Below, piece by piece: positions 1 through 13,700 of a stretch of 64,000 nt of DNA. This stretch comes from Liolophura sinensis (taxonomy: Eukaryota; Mollusca; Polyplacophora; Chitonida; Chitonidae): positions 16,787,385 to 16,851,384 of the forward strand of contig NC_088295.1 in NCBI RefSeq assembly GCF_032854445.1, given 5' to 3'. The translations under genes were made by a program, and so were the position numbers. The notes under the pieces are model-generated. The model had not been told where the DNA came from. It worked only from the letters and a program-made list of their open reading frames with translations, and made no database searches. How positions within the stretch are numbered: the first letter of the stretch is position 1; each line of letters starts with the position of its first letter.

Positions 1-99
1 CAGAAGTGTGCAGGAAGGTAGCAGAAGTTAAATTTATCTCTAAAACAGACATACCCAAATCAATGCTGCATGTTAAAAGTGCCAAAAAAGTTAACTTAC

Positions 100-1758
100 C
101 AGTTTTTCTGGATCCATTCCATTGAGAAGCCGGAGGGCATCTGCAGCTTTCTGTCCTACATTCACAGTGTCTGTAACAGAAAACGCAACACTGCTGTACA
201 CTGTGTCTGAGAGGTGAAAGTCTCTCAACATCAATCATCTGAACATATACTATGTTCAGATGTATAGTATTATACTATACTAACTATGTGTAGTATAGTA
301 CTGTACACAAAGACTGCAAATAACATTCTTCACAAACTTCATTATGTGAATTGAACAGTCAGATTAGACATCAAACTAAAACAGCTAGTACAGTTTCATG
401 TAAACAAAATTCCGGTGTTTTCATTTGAAAACTGCTTAACTTCATAGAGAATAGCTGAAGAATATGGGAATTAGTGATACTTACATTGGGTCATAGCCTG
501 AGACATATTACTTTTGGTAACAGCCTGAGACATGGTGCGACTTACATCAAAGGGGTTAACATGAGACAGAGCAATTACATTGGGCAATAACTCTAGACAG
601 TGCAACATTTTCCACTGGGTGATAACACAAGACAGAGCAACACTTACACTGGGTGATAACCTGAGAAGCTACTGTTCTCCATACATCTTCCTCCTTAACA
701 GTGAGATGTCTCCAGCACCAGGAGAGCAGGCTCGTCTGTAGACAGCAGACTAGGTGGACCAGATGGTTGTGCTGCTCACTGACATCCTCAGCCTGAAGAG
801 CTCCACAGAACTCACGGTACGACACTGATATCAGGGTGTCCATCACAGACAAGACTGGGCCAGATTCAAAGTCCTGTATTAAAACATGATACTGTGTGAC
901 AGACTGATATCAGGATGTCGATCACAGAAAAGACTGGACCAGAGTCAAAGTCCTGTATTAAAACATGATACAGTGTGACAGACTGATATCAGGATGTCCA
1001 CCACAGACAAAATTGGGCCCAAGTCATAGCCCTGTATTAAAACATGTCACAGTGTGACAGGCTGCTATGAGGGTGTCCATCACAAAACAGGGTGGTCTAA
1101 GAAGGAAAGTCCTCTAAATAAAACATGACACAGTGTGTAACTTACATTAGGTTGTTGCAGATACACATTGGAAGTCCTCAAACCACATTACCAAATTAGT
1201 CCATTGTCAAATTACGCATGTATGTTAAAAAAAACAATATGTAACAATATGTAACAATATAATATGTATGAATAACAGTCTAAATAGTTGCATCAAGAAG
1301 CATCACCTAAAGATCCTAGCTATATTTCACACTGGAGTTTCCTAAACTTTGACATAATTCAGTCTTTGTGCTACGTACAGCTGATGGATGTTTGGGCAAG
1401 TCCAGCAGCCCACTGGGGTCCACAGTGCTGAAAAACTGACAGAGAGACTGAAACACCAGGGTTACAGACGGAGAGTCCCCAGACACCTGCAACATAGTCA
1501 GGGAAACAATAAATATGTGTACAAACTGTAGGCAAATAGTTACAAGCTGCCAGTCAGAGAAACATCAATTTGTTATGCATTTACAAGTGTGAAAATGTTT
1601 AAACAAACCACTACAAAAACTTTATGATCAACCTTTTCATTTCAACCCATGAGTGAACATCAACGACAACCTTGAAAGCAATCTTACTGTCACATTTTCC
1701 ATCATTTTGAACAGTTGCTTCCTCCTTGCTTCTTTGTCAGAGAAAAAGATTGCTGCAC
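100..1758 (-). CDS. ZZEF1: ZZEF1 exons 30-33 (residues 858-1016)
   Basis: Exons 1688-1758 (GAAIFFSDKEARRKQLF), 1379-1486 (QSLCQFFSTVDPSGLLDLP), 648-873 (VMDTLISVSYREFC...LQTSLLSWCW) and 100-170 (TVNVGQKAADALRLLNGMD). Human equivalents are GAAIFFPNRQTRRNHLF, DPGGLLLLPE and VMDTLVSVA. Exon 32 is the largest (226 bp), and both of its edges are expanded into tandem repeats (474-666 and about 822-1136). The gene runs off the left edge after the donor at 91-99. Confidence 0.93.
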
Positions 1759-4700
1759 CTAAAAAACAAAAAGCCCAATGAAAGAACAAGAAAATCAAAG
1801 AAGAGAAATTATCTGACAGGCCTGTGATATAATATGAAAAAAGATAAATATATATGTAAATAACATTGTGAATTAGTAAAATAAAGCAAAATATTATAAT
1901 TGTAGATTCTGATTAAGTAAGCTCCTTAATTATAATTACACATGAAAACCTGTGAAGAAAACATAGAATATCCATATTTACCATCAATCAGCAACTGCTT
2001 GACCACAGAGATCAGTTGGCCATCTTCCTTCTCCATAGGGGAATCCACCAGAGTACACAAGTGCTGGAATAACTGTTCAGCTGACACCTGACATGTACAG
2101 AGATGACCTGTGTATTAATAACCCTGAATCATTGCAACAATGACTGTTACATATTTGGAAGAAATAAAATCCTGTAACTGTGTTAATTTAAAAATGGTTC
2201 CATTTCACTTTATCTCCAAAACAACCTATCCTCATATAAAAATAGCATATTCAAATATCACCATTTAAATATAAGAATTATGAAATGATTTTGACCTTCT
2301 CACATACTTTATGTAAAAACTGTTGTTGCTTTGAAAGAATATTGGTTAAATTATATGATGTCTGCTGTTTTGGTTTTCAAAATGTAACTCTTCAGGTGTC
2401 TGCCAGCAAAATGCGAATGATTGTGGGTTTCCCCCAGCCTCTGCCCGGATTCCTTCCACCACAATGCTGTCCGCTGTCATATAAGTGAAATATTCTTCAG
2501 TACCATGCAAAACACTAATCAAATAAATATATAAATAACCCCTCAGGGAGACAGGTTATAAATTCTGACAGCCTGACATGAATCTCAACAATTAGAAGTA
2601 TGTCTGCACATAACTTTTACCACATATAACTTATTTCAACATCTAAGAGCCATAAAGAACACTTTGGAGCTCACCTTTGGCTCCTGCTGTTTTATGGTTA
2701 TGTAAGGGGTGATACTGTGGAGAAGCTGCAGTAACAGCAGCCTACACTTGGACCAGGAAGCCAAGTCCCTGTAACAATATGGTTGCAATCTCTATACCTC
2801 TCACATTGACAAAAACAGATTTCCACCATGCTACTACAAATAAACAATGACAGTTCCAAATCTTGACATGAAAATGGGGATATTTGTCAACATAAGAAGC
2901 TGTACACCAAGATCGATAATTCCAATATCCTTCATTATTACATAGCTAGAAATGTGGTCCCATGAAATCAGTCGGATTGTAGTCGGCTCGGGGGAATAAA
3001 TTTCATTATTTGTTGATTTCCGACTTCAAAAAAATACTAAAGCGCAGATCAAAAGCAATTTAGTAATATACAAGTGCTGGATACAGACTGTACTGCTCGC
3101 TGAGATCAGGGAGATAAAAAGAACTTCCTTCAAGCTGGCACGTGTAAGTCTGTACATGTATCTTCGATCGTTATTTTTGCATGAGATATAAGTCCTTGGA
3201 CAGGTTCATCTATATAATAAATTGGTCATTGTGAAGTGTCTTGTACATTATGGAGTGGTATTGTACTCGTCCATGTTGTGTTGGAAATCAACATTGGACT
3301 TATATGGATTTTCAACACAATATAATGCACAAAACACTTCACATCTTGACTTGTACCAAATATTAAAGGTCTCATGTCCACATACGCAATCATGACAGAT
3401 GGAACAAAGGCCCTGGTGAATAATAAATATGTAAAACAGAGCTAACACATATAAAGTCATGGATATCGCGAATAAAGAATCACAACTCCACTTTCTGGTT
3501 ATTTTTTAGAGAGTAGTTAGAGGAGAACCCCAATGACTTTATTTTCACATTAAAAGTTCATTAAACACAATATCTGTGCTCCGTTAGTCTGTATACTGCA
3601 TTTAAAGAACTATCATGTTAACTAGTTCCATTTAAAGAAAAACTATTTAATTTGGGCCTTCTGTCTATCTTGTCTACTGCAGAGCCCTGGTCGAGTGAAG
3701 TCTTGCTGTCATGCACTCTGACAGTGATATAACCAAATCACTTTTGCAACAAAATTTTGAAAGACAGGCTACTGTAGGCCTATTAGACACGGGAAACACA
3801 TATACAGCATTGCAACTGGGCAATATGATGACCAATTTCACATATCAGCCATGTAGATGACACACATGCGCTCCTGTCTGGTTTGTCTGACACAAACTGG
3901 ACATCCACCGAATTATGGTAGTACCTGTGGAGAATTTGGCATGGTTTCGAAGGTAACACACTAGAATTTTTTTACAGCAAAGTTGAGCGATACCGACAGC
4001 GACACAAGGATCCATGCAGTGGGGCCAGCTAATAGTGAGTTGCACTGACAACTACTGAATGGAAACCGTGATTGGCAACACAAAGAAATAGCAGTTTAAA
4101 ATTTGTCTGGGTTCCCGTTATGGGCTTCAAGGTACGGCATGCCGTGGTGTATTACATGTGCACAACATCCTGCAGGCAAGGTGTGAACTGAGCTGGAGGG
4201 AAGCCTGTAGCTTCATGGCCGTTACAGGGCAAGCCTTGCGGCTCCCTACAGTTCGTGTCACAGCCTGCTGTTTCAAACGAGCAACTAGCTAAACAACTTC
4301 TGCATTCAGGGAGTGAAAATCCTGACGCCTTTTCCGCATGGTTATTTTGGGGGATATTATAAGCCTCGTCCTTTGGCCTTCTCTTTTAGAAGTTATGGCG
4401 GAATTAGCAAGTCTCATACGACTATGATCAAGTCCCCAGTAATCCAATGGTGTTTTTGACAAGATCTGGTCATATTTTGTAAATCTGTGCCATTTTTTAA
4501 GCCATGTATGTGACTATACAGAATCCTGTGTTGTGTTACTGCAGTCGCAAGCCACACTTGGGCATAGAATAATCTCAAAATTATCTATAAAACTGGAACG
4601 ATGTTTCCTGCTGTCTGTGATATCAAGCTATCTGTCTGCAGTTTGGAAAGCTCAGTGTTGGGGACCTACTTTAACATTTTACATTATAATCATATAGAAC

Positions 4701-7700
4701 AACATACTTCTCAAATAAAGTGTACATCTCCCAGATGACATCCAGTGGGGATTCCCCCAAGTCTAGGTGCTCAGGACGCAGAAAACTGCCCTTCCTGTTG
4801 ATACACTGCAAGGGAACAAGGTACAACATTCACATATATGTACTTTAATTTAGGCAATGTTGTTTCTGGGATTTTCATTTTTACCATTCATAACTACAAG
4901 CAAGAAGAGATGAGGTCACCCATATAATGATTTATGATGGAATACTCTCAAATGCTTTCACTGGCATTCCAGCAAATTTATCTTACTTAACGTCAACACC
5001 AAACACAGAATATTATCTGCCAAATCTGCCAAATTGCATGGACACAGCCAAACATTTTTTTACCCTTTGGAGTGGAGAGTTTTAATACAGCTTTTGCTGC
5101 TTCTGCTATGACTTTAAGTCAAAACGTTTATCTACCTGCCAAAGGGAGGTGGTTTACTTCAGATTCCCCCACCCATGAACCTGACTGCTGTAAATTCTGA
5201 TGCATGATGTTAAACACCAAGCAAATAAACATATAAATAAATAAATTTGGAATGACAAGAGAGATACCTGGTCTCTGGCTAGGTCTCCAAGTAACCGCAG
5301 TGTGTGGAAGGTCATGAAATGGCTGTTCACAGTGGACACCTTCTTGGGGTTTGGCAAGGCTGAATCCTGAAAACATACCAGTTACAAAATGGGAAATGGA
5401 GGAAGTAAGATAGTAATGTCAGTAAAAATTCCCTACCAGCAATTAGAAATAATAACTGCACTACTGAAGTTTGAGTGAGCCACTTTCAATTAATCCTCTT
5501 GGCAAATATAACATACAGTACCAAAGGCATCACTGATAAAAATAATATTTTCAGAATGCATAAACAGTGGACGTGGAATGCCGATACTTTAAATTTTAGA
5601 AGTCAATAAAAAATGCAATTTTGCACAATATACACAATATTGTAGGTATATAGGTACATAATGTGTCAACTGAAGAGGAAATGTTTACATGGTTTACTCA
5701 ACTTGTGGTTAATCAAGATGGGAAGTTAGCAGCTAATTCCCTACCATTTCTCCCTCCACAAACTCGCAGGTTCGGTTGAAACCATAAAACTTGATGCCTA
5801 GTATTCCGATTCTTCCTACACCAGGCTGTCTTGGCTCCATGAACTTCACTAGGACATACTGTACCAAAACAAAACCTAAGGTAAGCATCTGTAATTCTTT
5901 ACATCCTTGTGAAAACCATTACTCGTTAATTTCCTTGCTGCAAATTAACTGAAAAAGCTAGAGAGTATAGTCTTTCACGTACAGGTCCTGTACCTCCAAA
6001 CAACCACACAGGACAACACATTATAAACGTGCATACAGTGGTTGCATATAAACTTTATAATCCAAGACGTAAAATTTCTCCATGGGTAATGTCGGCTTGG
6101 ATTTAATCAATAACACTGCCAAACTCCATTAAAATTACATGCAAGTCCATCTTCATTAATTTTTACATAATCTGGTTATTTGATCTTTCAACTAAGAAAT
6201 ACATGAACTTGAAAACTAACCTGTCCAGTGGGATACCAGCTTACTGGCACTTCTACTTCATCCCTGGAAATTAGACACAGTGTCTCCATCACATACCAAT
6301 CAGATGTGCACACATAAATATGAGCACTCAATTAGCTCTCATAATATGTCATATGAACATGAAGATTGTAAGAAACACTATGCAGCACAACATATCAAAA
6401 TGAGCCATTTTAGCTGAATGCTACAAATTTTTTTTTTTTTTTTTTTTTTCTAATTTCATTGCACTTGTCAGATTTTACAGGAAGATAAAACACACTGCAC
6501 CCTAGAAGTGTCGCATTAATCAGGTTAAGCAAACCTTACACAACATAGCATAAGCACTTTCATTTAATTAAACCAAAAACATAACCGATTTATAAAAAAT
6601 GGAAATGTGTCCACCAGAGTGGAATTGTAACGTTAATGCTCGTACCAATGTGATACTTGTACATTTTGTGGTCATTTAGTTATGATTGAGCCATATGTTA
6701 GTGCATACCAGTCATCTTCCAGAGTGAAATAAGCCACAGGGTTGTCAGGTTTGCCTCCTATCCCTGCAGCTCTGTCAAACACACAAGAGATATACAAATT
6801 CAACAGATAACAAAAAGAAATATTCCACAGACAATAATCTAACTTGGATAGAGCACACAAACAATTCAATGATGAGTAATGTTCTTGGCACACTTGTGCG
6901 ATGGCCCCTTTAATGGTATAGGCACACACAATATACTGGTTGACATGACATTAGTCCATGAATCTTGTCCCTGCATACTGCAGCTGTTGGGTTCGGCTGG
7001 CTGGTTCGCCTTACCTGACCTCTGTACTAAACTTGTACTCCAGAGCCCCCCAGCTGTCATACACTTTGAACTTCTCCACCTGGTCTTCAAGCTTGAATCC
7101 CTCACTGAAAAGAATGTACATGTACATCTAGATCCTCAACAAATGTGGAAAACATACAACTAATCTACTTATAATTGACACAACAGAAAGGCAAAACAGG
7201 CTGAGAATTTGCATGCAAAAATAAAGTACTGTGCATATCTTGAAAGTGTCTAAAAAGAATTGATTTCACTGAAAATGCACCCAACATGAGTTTCAATAAA
7301 TATAAAAAAGGTAATTCTGCACATGCTGAAAATGCTTATTTTGAATATCTTAACATTTAGTTGGTAATTGTAGTTGCACAAAAATACACATGCAGGAGAG
7401 ATGCCTATCAGTTCTAAGTTCCCTCCATTCATTTGGACAATAATGATCAACAGATACAGTTGTACTGATAGTTTGTCCATAATTTGTCATCAATAATTTG
7501 ACAAGATATATTGAAGTGACTTTCATCTTCAAACAAATACAAGGGTACGTGGTATTAATTAGAAACTCTTGGGACACCTTCAGGTTGATGTACCACAGTC
7601 AGAACTCACCTGTCATCTTTAAACACAAACACCAGACCACATCTTGCTCCTTTAGCTCCAGAACATACCTGGCAAAGACATAGGTTAACATGTACAGTAG

Positions 7701-10700
7701 ATGGTTTAAATAATGCTCTACATCTGAACATACCTGCATACACATGTAAATAATGTGAAAACTGTAAGACTGGTACCTTCCATCAAATACCTGTATTATA
7801 TCACATACCTTTATTCTCAGCTTGGTTATTTGCACAAAGTCAGGAGCCTTGAAAAACATATTAACTTTTGTGCATCCCTCGGCAGAAATGTAAGCTGGAA
7901 GAAACAGAGCAGTTAGAATGAAGATAGAATGCAGAGCAGCACACAATTACAGATCATTTGAAGGTGTAAAGGCTACCTGCACTTGACAAGTACTTGTATA
8001 TGCAACTACATGTATCATACCATATAAACATGCATACACAATAACCTTTGTATAATGATACCTGAATTCACCAAAATCTGAATGTGCCATACCAATAGCA
8101 TTCTCCATTCACTTTCTACCTTCATATCCTTAAGATATAATCTAGGGCACTTCATAATACAACTATGCGGGATCATCGATGCCATCAGGCTAGTCTGGCC
8201 AAATGATTGATGTTATTTGCCATCCTTGTTACATGATTGATCCTTATTGGTTAGCAGCACCAGTCTTTCTGTATAATCATATAAACCACCTATAGTTTTA
8301 ATCACAACTTTCAGACAGAAAGGTTTAACAGGACTAACATCACAGATGCTTAACTCATTCATAATCCATAACAAGTTTAATGACATCACTTGTAATATGC
8401 ATTTGCACAGTTGAACCTACATATAACAACTCTTGGAATCTTTACTGACCTTTAGCCTGAGCCGTCCAGTTACCACTGAGAACATTATCCGGGGCAGAGT
8501 TCTCATCCGTTTTCCCCCCATCACAACCACACAATGACATGGACAATGGGCAGCCTGAGAAGGATGAGAAAGCAAGATCTTTATTACACCTCTTATTGCC
8601 ATACTACTCCTCTCACTAAACTTGCCACCACGTAACAGAGCCAGAGCATCTTCCGATTACACTTGCTAAAAACACATTTCTGAACATGGTTACATTTACT
8701 GCTTAAATTATTTTAACACACACTCGCAAGTATATATGTCTGAAATATTATGTATGTAGATGTAGTATTATATTATTATTATTCATTCTTTATATACACC
8801 TTTATGAAGAATAAGTTGGAGAAAAGAACAACCAATACTTATTAAACAGATGTGTCATATTTTTCTAGGAAAAGTTAATAAGCTCAAGAATTAGAACAGG
8901 AAAAGTAGGGAAAAAAATGTAATGAAGATATTTATACTGACCATGTTTCTCCCAAAAGCTGTCCCTCACACTCTGGAGTTTGTGCAACAGTTGCATCGTC
9001 TCCAAGTTAAGTGAGGGCCTCTCTGATAAGAACAATAAACACACAACATGACACAAATAGATCAACACATTTACCTTTACATATAAGGCTGTCCACACAT
9101 ATCAAACAGGTAAAATTTGTCAAGACAAAATCCATATTACACAATATACTATTTTCTTTATTTCATTATCTGCATTTTAACTTTCTTTAAAAGCTTACCT
9201 ACATTATCCAAACTTTACCTAGCAATAGTTTGAGGGCGCGCAGGATTCCTGCCACATGTCCTCTGGCAATGTTGAAGGTGAGCAGAACCTGCAGACCTTC
9301 AGTGCTGATAGAACCATCAGGATTCCTGGGAAAATACAATAACATTAGCTATAATGTACAATTGAACATGGTTAAAATAACGATAGGGAATAAAGATTCA
9401 TGCATGGGTCATTTGGAGTGAAGGCAAAGAAATAATTGAAAATCAGTAACTCCAATCAGGCACTTCATCTTTTTGTCAGAATATATTCACCTCCGCCAAA
9501 AAAAATCACACAAACTGAACTAAAGCCATTTCAAATAAGGAACAAATTATTGTAAATGAAGGACATTTCAGATTGAACAGAAATGTTGATTCACTCAAAC
9601 TGATATTTTAAATGGTACACAAGTCCCTCTTTGTTATACTCAACATGGTCTTTCAATTTTCAAATATCAAAAACTGATACCGATGTATTCACCACGATAA
9701 GGCAAACTGTACACAACTCCCTCTCTGTTATATCAACATGGTATTTCAGATAGCAAAAAACTGATACTGTACTCACCACGATAAAGCTAACTGTACACAG
9801 CTCCCTCTCTGTTATATCAACATGGTATTTCAGACCATGCAAAGACTGATACTGACGTACTCACCATGATTTATTTATTTATTTATTTGATTGGTGTTTC
9901 ACGTTGTACTCAAAAATATTTCGCCTATATAACTTTGGCCAGCATTATAGTGGGAGGAAACCGGACAGAGCCTGGGAGAAACCCATGACCATCTACAGGT
10001 TGCTGGCAGACCTTTCCACGTATGGCCGGAGAGGAAGCCAGCATGAGCTGGACTTGAAGTCACAGCGACCGCATTGGTGAGAGGCTCCTGTCACTGCGCT
10101 AGCGCGATAACCAACTGAGGCACAGAGGCCCCTAATCACCATGATGAAGCAAACTGTACACAACTCGCCCTTTACTACATGTATACTCACAGTGATATTT
10201 CCCGTATGAACTTGTCCACCTCCTGCAGGACATGGCTGCTCAGCATGGCAGGTTTGTCAACACTTGTAGGGCTCAATGACAGCGGCGACATGTGCTGAAG
10301 AGCTGACCTGTTCACAGATATACAACACACCTCTCAATTCCCCACATGAACACAGTGTACAATAACCAACAATTTGAAGATTATAGGTATTTAAATTAGT
10401 TTACATACAAATCCTTTTGGGGATATTGAGACCAGAGACAGGATACCACAACAGGCTCTCTAGGCTCAATACATTGAGAATTTTAATGCTTTTCTCATAG
10501 TAAACCTAAATAGCTAACACAACTAAAACCATGAATCTAACTCCACCCGACAAACCCACATCTCTGTAAGGAAGAGATCTTAAGCTAACTGAAGTTGAGA
10601 GTTGCTGAACACTGACACATATACAAACTACAAACATAGAAACTAGGCCTGGTCCTGTATAAGCTGAAAGGCCTGTACTCACTCTGTGTAGCCCAGTATG

Positions 10701-13700
10701 GCCGTCCTTAGATGAGGAGCAATGGGCATTGCAGCGAGGGCTGTGGCAGCCACCACCTGGAGGTACCAGACCTCCGCAGCCTCTGTCACACTGATACCAC
10801 TCTCCTTCACTATCCTGCAGATCAAAACACATACACATTTGTCAACAATTATATTCATGCAACTTGCTTTGATACACACAAAGAACAATTCCCTCATAGT
10901 GTCTGTGACACTATTACATGACGATGATGTAAGTGGGGTTTGCAGAAAAAAACACAGCATAATAATCCTTCTCCTGTAATACTCCTATTTTTATGAAACT
11001 TGATTGTTTTTAAAAAACAAAACAAAAAAAACATAAGTAAAGAATGAAAAAAGACTTTTGCACTTCGTAACGCATTGGGTCAAGTTTTAAACGATATGAT
11101 TTTCAACGTTTAAGTCCATGAGAGTTCCATTTGTGTTTAGATAAACATATCTTTAAGATGTACATTAATTCAAAATCCAAGTGATCTTACCTATATCCTA
11201 GGGTCTTCAGACCATGTATTCGCGTGTCACATCCATCACTATGGCAACGTTTTATGTTTATTTGGACAACTGCAATGGAAGAAAAGTTTTAATAGCAAAG
11301 GACAGTAAAACTGTGGTAATGTGCGCTTGGTATGACTCTTTTAAAGTTTTTTTACAATCTGAATAATCCCTTTTCGTAATGCATATAAATAAAATGTTTG
11401 TGGTGTATGACAAGTACCTGTACACATAGAAAAGTTTCACTTACTAGGATAGAAAATTTTCAGGTTTTCAACCAATGTCAAATCCCCGGTCATATGACTG
11501 AAAATAGAAAGTGGCATCAATAACAACATATTCAAAGATGTAATATGGTCATAAAAAGTTCACTCTAATTATATCCTATATAAAACACAAATCTTGCCAG
11601 AAATGTTAGAACACAGATTATCAAGATCAAGAACACAGATTGTAACAAGTAAGAACTTGATACTGTGACTATTTTACAGAGCCATATTACCTAGGCACCC
11701 TGATGACACGAATTTCTCTAAGATTGTGTACAGTTTTCCCCACAGAGACGGTGATTGTCTGAGGCATGTAGCTCTGATCTCCAGCGGCCACCTCCACAGA
11801 CAGCTGCTTCAGTACCAAACCCGTCTTCATACGTAATCTGAACAACAAAAAACAACAAAAAAAACAACAAACAATCATAAGCAAGACAGCTGCTTCAGTA
11901 CCAAGATCATCTTCATAGGAGGTCCGAGCAATACAGAACAATAAACAACCATGAGCAAGAAAGCTCCTTCAGCACCAAGCTCGTCATCATACGCAGTCAG
12001 AGATATACAGAAAAAAACAATCATTATCAAGACAGCTGCTCCATCACCAAACTTGTCTTCATGTGCAGTCTGGGAAATACAGAACAACAAATAACCATGA
12101 ACAAGACAGCTGCTTCAGCACCAAACAACCATGAACAAGACAGCTGCTTCACCACCAAACCACCATGGGCAAGACAGCTGCTTCACCACCAAACAACCAT
12201 GAACAAGACAGCTGCTTCACCACCAAACAACGATGAACAAGACAGCTGCTTCACCACCAAACAACCTTGAACAACACAGCTGCTTCACCACCAAACCACC
12301 ATGGGCAAGACAGCTGCTTCACCACCAAACCACCATGAGCAAGACAGCAGCCTCAGCATCAAACAACCTTGAACAAGACAGCTGCTTTACCACCAAATCA
12401 CCATGAGCAAGACAGCTGCTTCAGCATCAAACAACCATGAACAAGACAGCTACTTCAGCACCAAATCACCATGGGCAAGACAGCTGCTTCAGCACCAAAT
12501 CACCATAAGCAAGACAGCTGCTTCAGCACCAAACAACCATGAACAACACAGCTGCTTCACCACCATGGGCAAGACAGCTGCTTCAGCACCAAACCACCAT
12601 GGGTAAGACAGCTGCTTCAGCACCAAACCACCATGAGCAAGACAGCTGCTTCAGCATCAAACAACCTTGAACAAGACAGCTGCTTTACCACCAAATCACC
12701 ATGAGCAAGACAGCTGCTTCAGCATCAAACAACCATGAACAAGATAGCTACTTCAGCACCAAACCACCATGGGTAAGACAGCTGCTTCATCACCAAATCA
12801 CCATGAGCAAGACAGCTGCTTCAGCACCAAACGTGTCTTCATGCACACTCTGAACAACATACAACCAAGAATCTGGCAACTGTGAATATGGGAAATAACC
12901 TCAAATTTCGACCCTAAAATTGCACTTTTACAGGCAAATAATTGCCGTATGATATTAATTTTGTTGCTTACATTTTTCCAATACGATATTAGTTTAACTT
13001 AGAATAAATAGAATTCTCTGAATCAGGAAAAATGTGCAATTTAGTCTTACGCAAAAGTTTAGGTCATTTGCCACATTTCCTTCCTGAGTTCATCACTGAT
13101 TTCACTTTTTAAGATGTTATTTCGCTCACAGAAATTACATTAGAGGGGAAAAGTGACCTTAATGAACTGAGGGTATGAATGTACAGACAACAAATTTGAT
13201 ATAAATCCACAATATGATGAAGGTAACCTTACCGGATCCAGTGTGAACGAGCTGCCCCATCAGACTGCCAACAGGCGCTGGGGTCTCCGTTAGTTAACCT
13301 GAGGAAGATTACATATGAGAGTATTCATAGGTTTAAAACACCTGACAACAAATACATGTAGGTGGTACACACCTAACAACACATACTTATGGGGAAATCA
13401 TCAGACAAGTATAGTGTGTCACCCACAATTAGGTGTTCCAATATCAGATCAATCTATAATATTGCCAGTATCATTCTTTACTTCAACGATATGATAACCA
13501 AGAAGTTATGTATACAAAACACTTTCCTCATTTTTGTATTCTCAGCTAAACAAGTATTCTCGAAATATTGTGAAAGCCGGAATAACAACTACATTTACAA
13601 GCCTTTCAAAATCCAGAACTGAACAAAAAAGACCATAATTTATTTAAAATGAATGAAATGGCCAGAAACTTAAACATCACCTGTAAATTTCCGAAACTCT

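Noticed and set aside
237-300. AT-rich inverted repeats (ATCTGAACATA / TATGTTCAGAT and TAGTATAGTA)
   Set aside because: Small intronic hairpins common in AT-rich animal introns, with no other supporting signal.
12061-12606. Two plus-strand open frames with repeated HEQDSCFTTK-type peptides
   Set aside because: They lie wholly inside the 34-bp minisatellite next to exon 12. The periodic peptide is a translation of the repeat, with no splice or start context.
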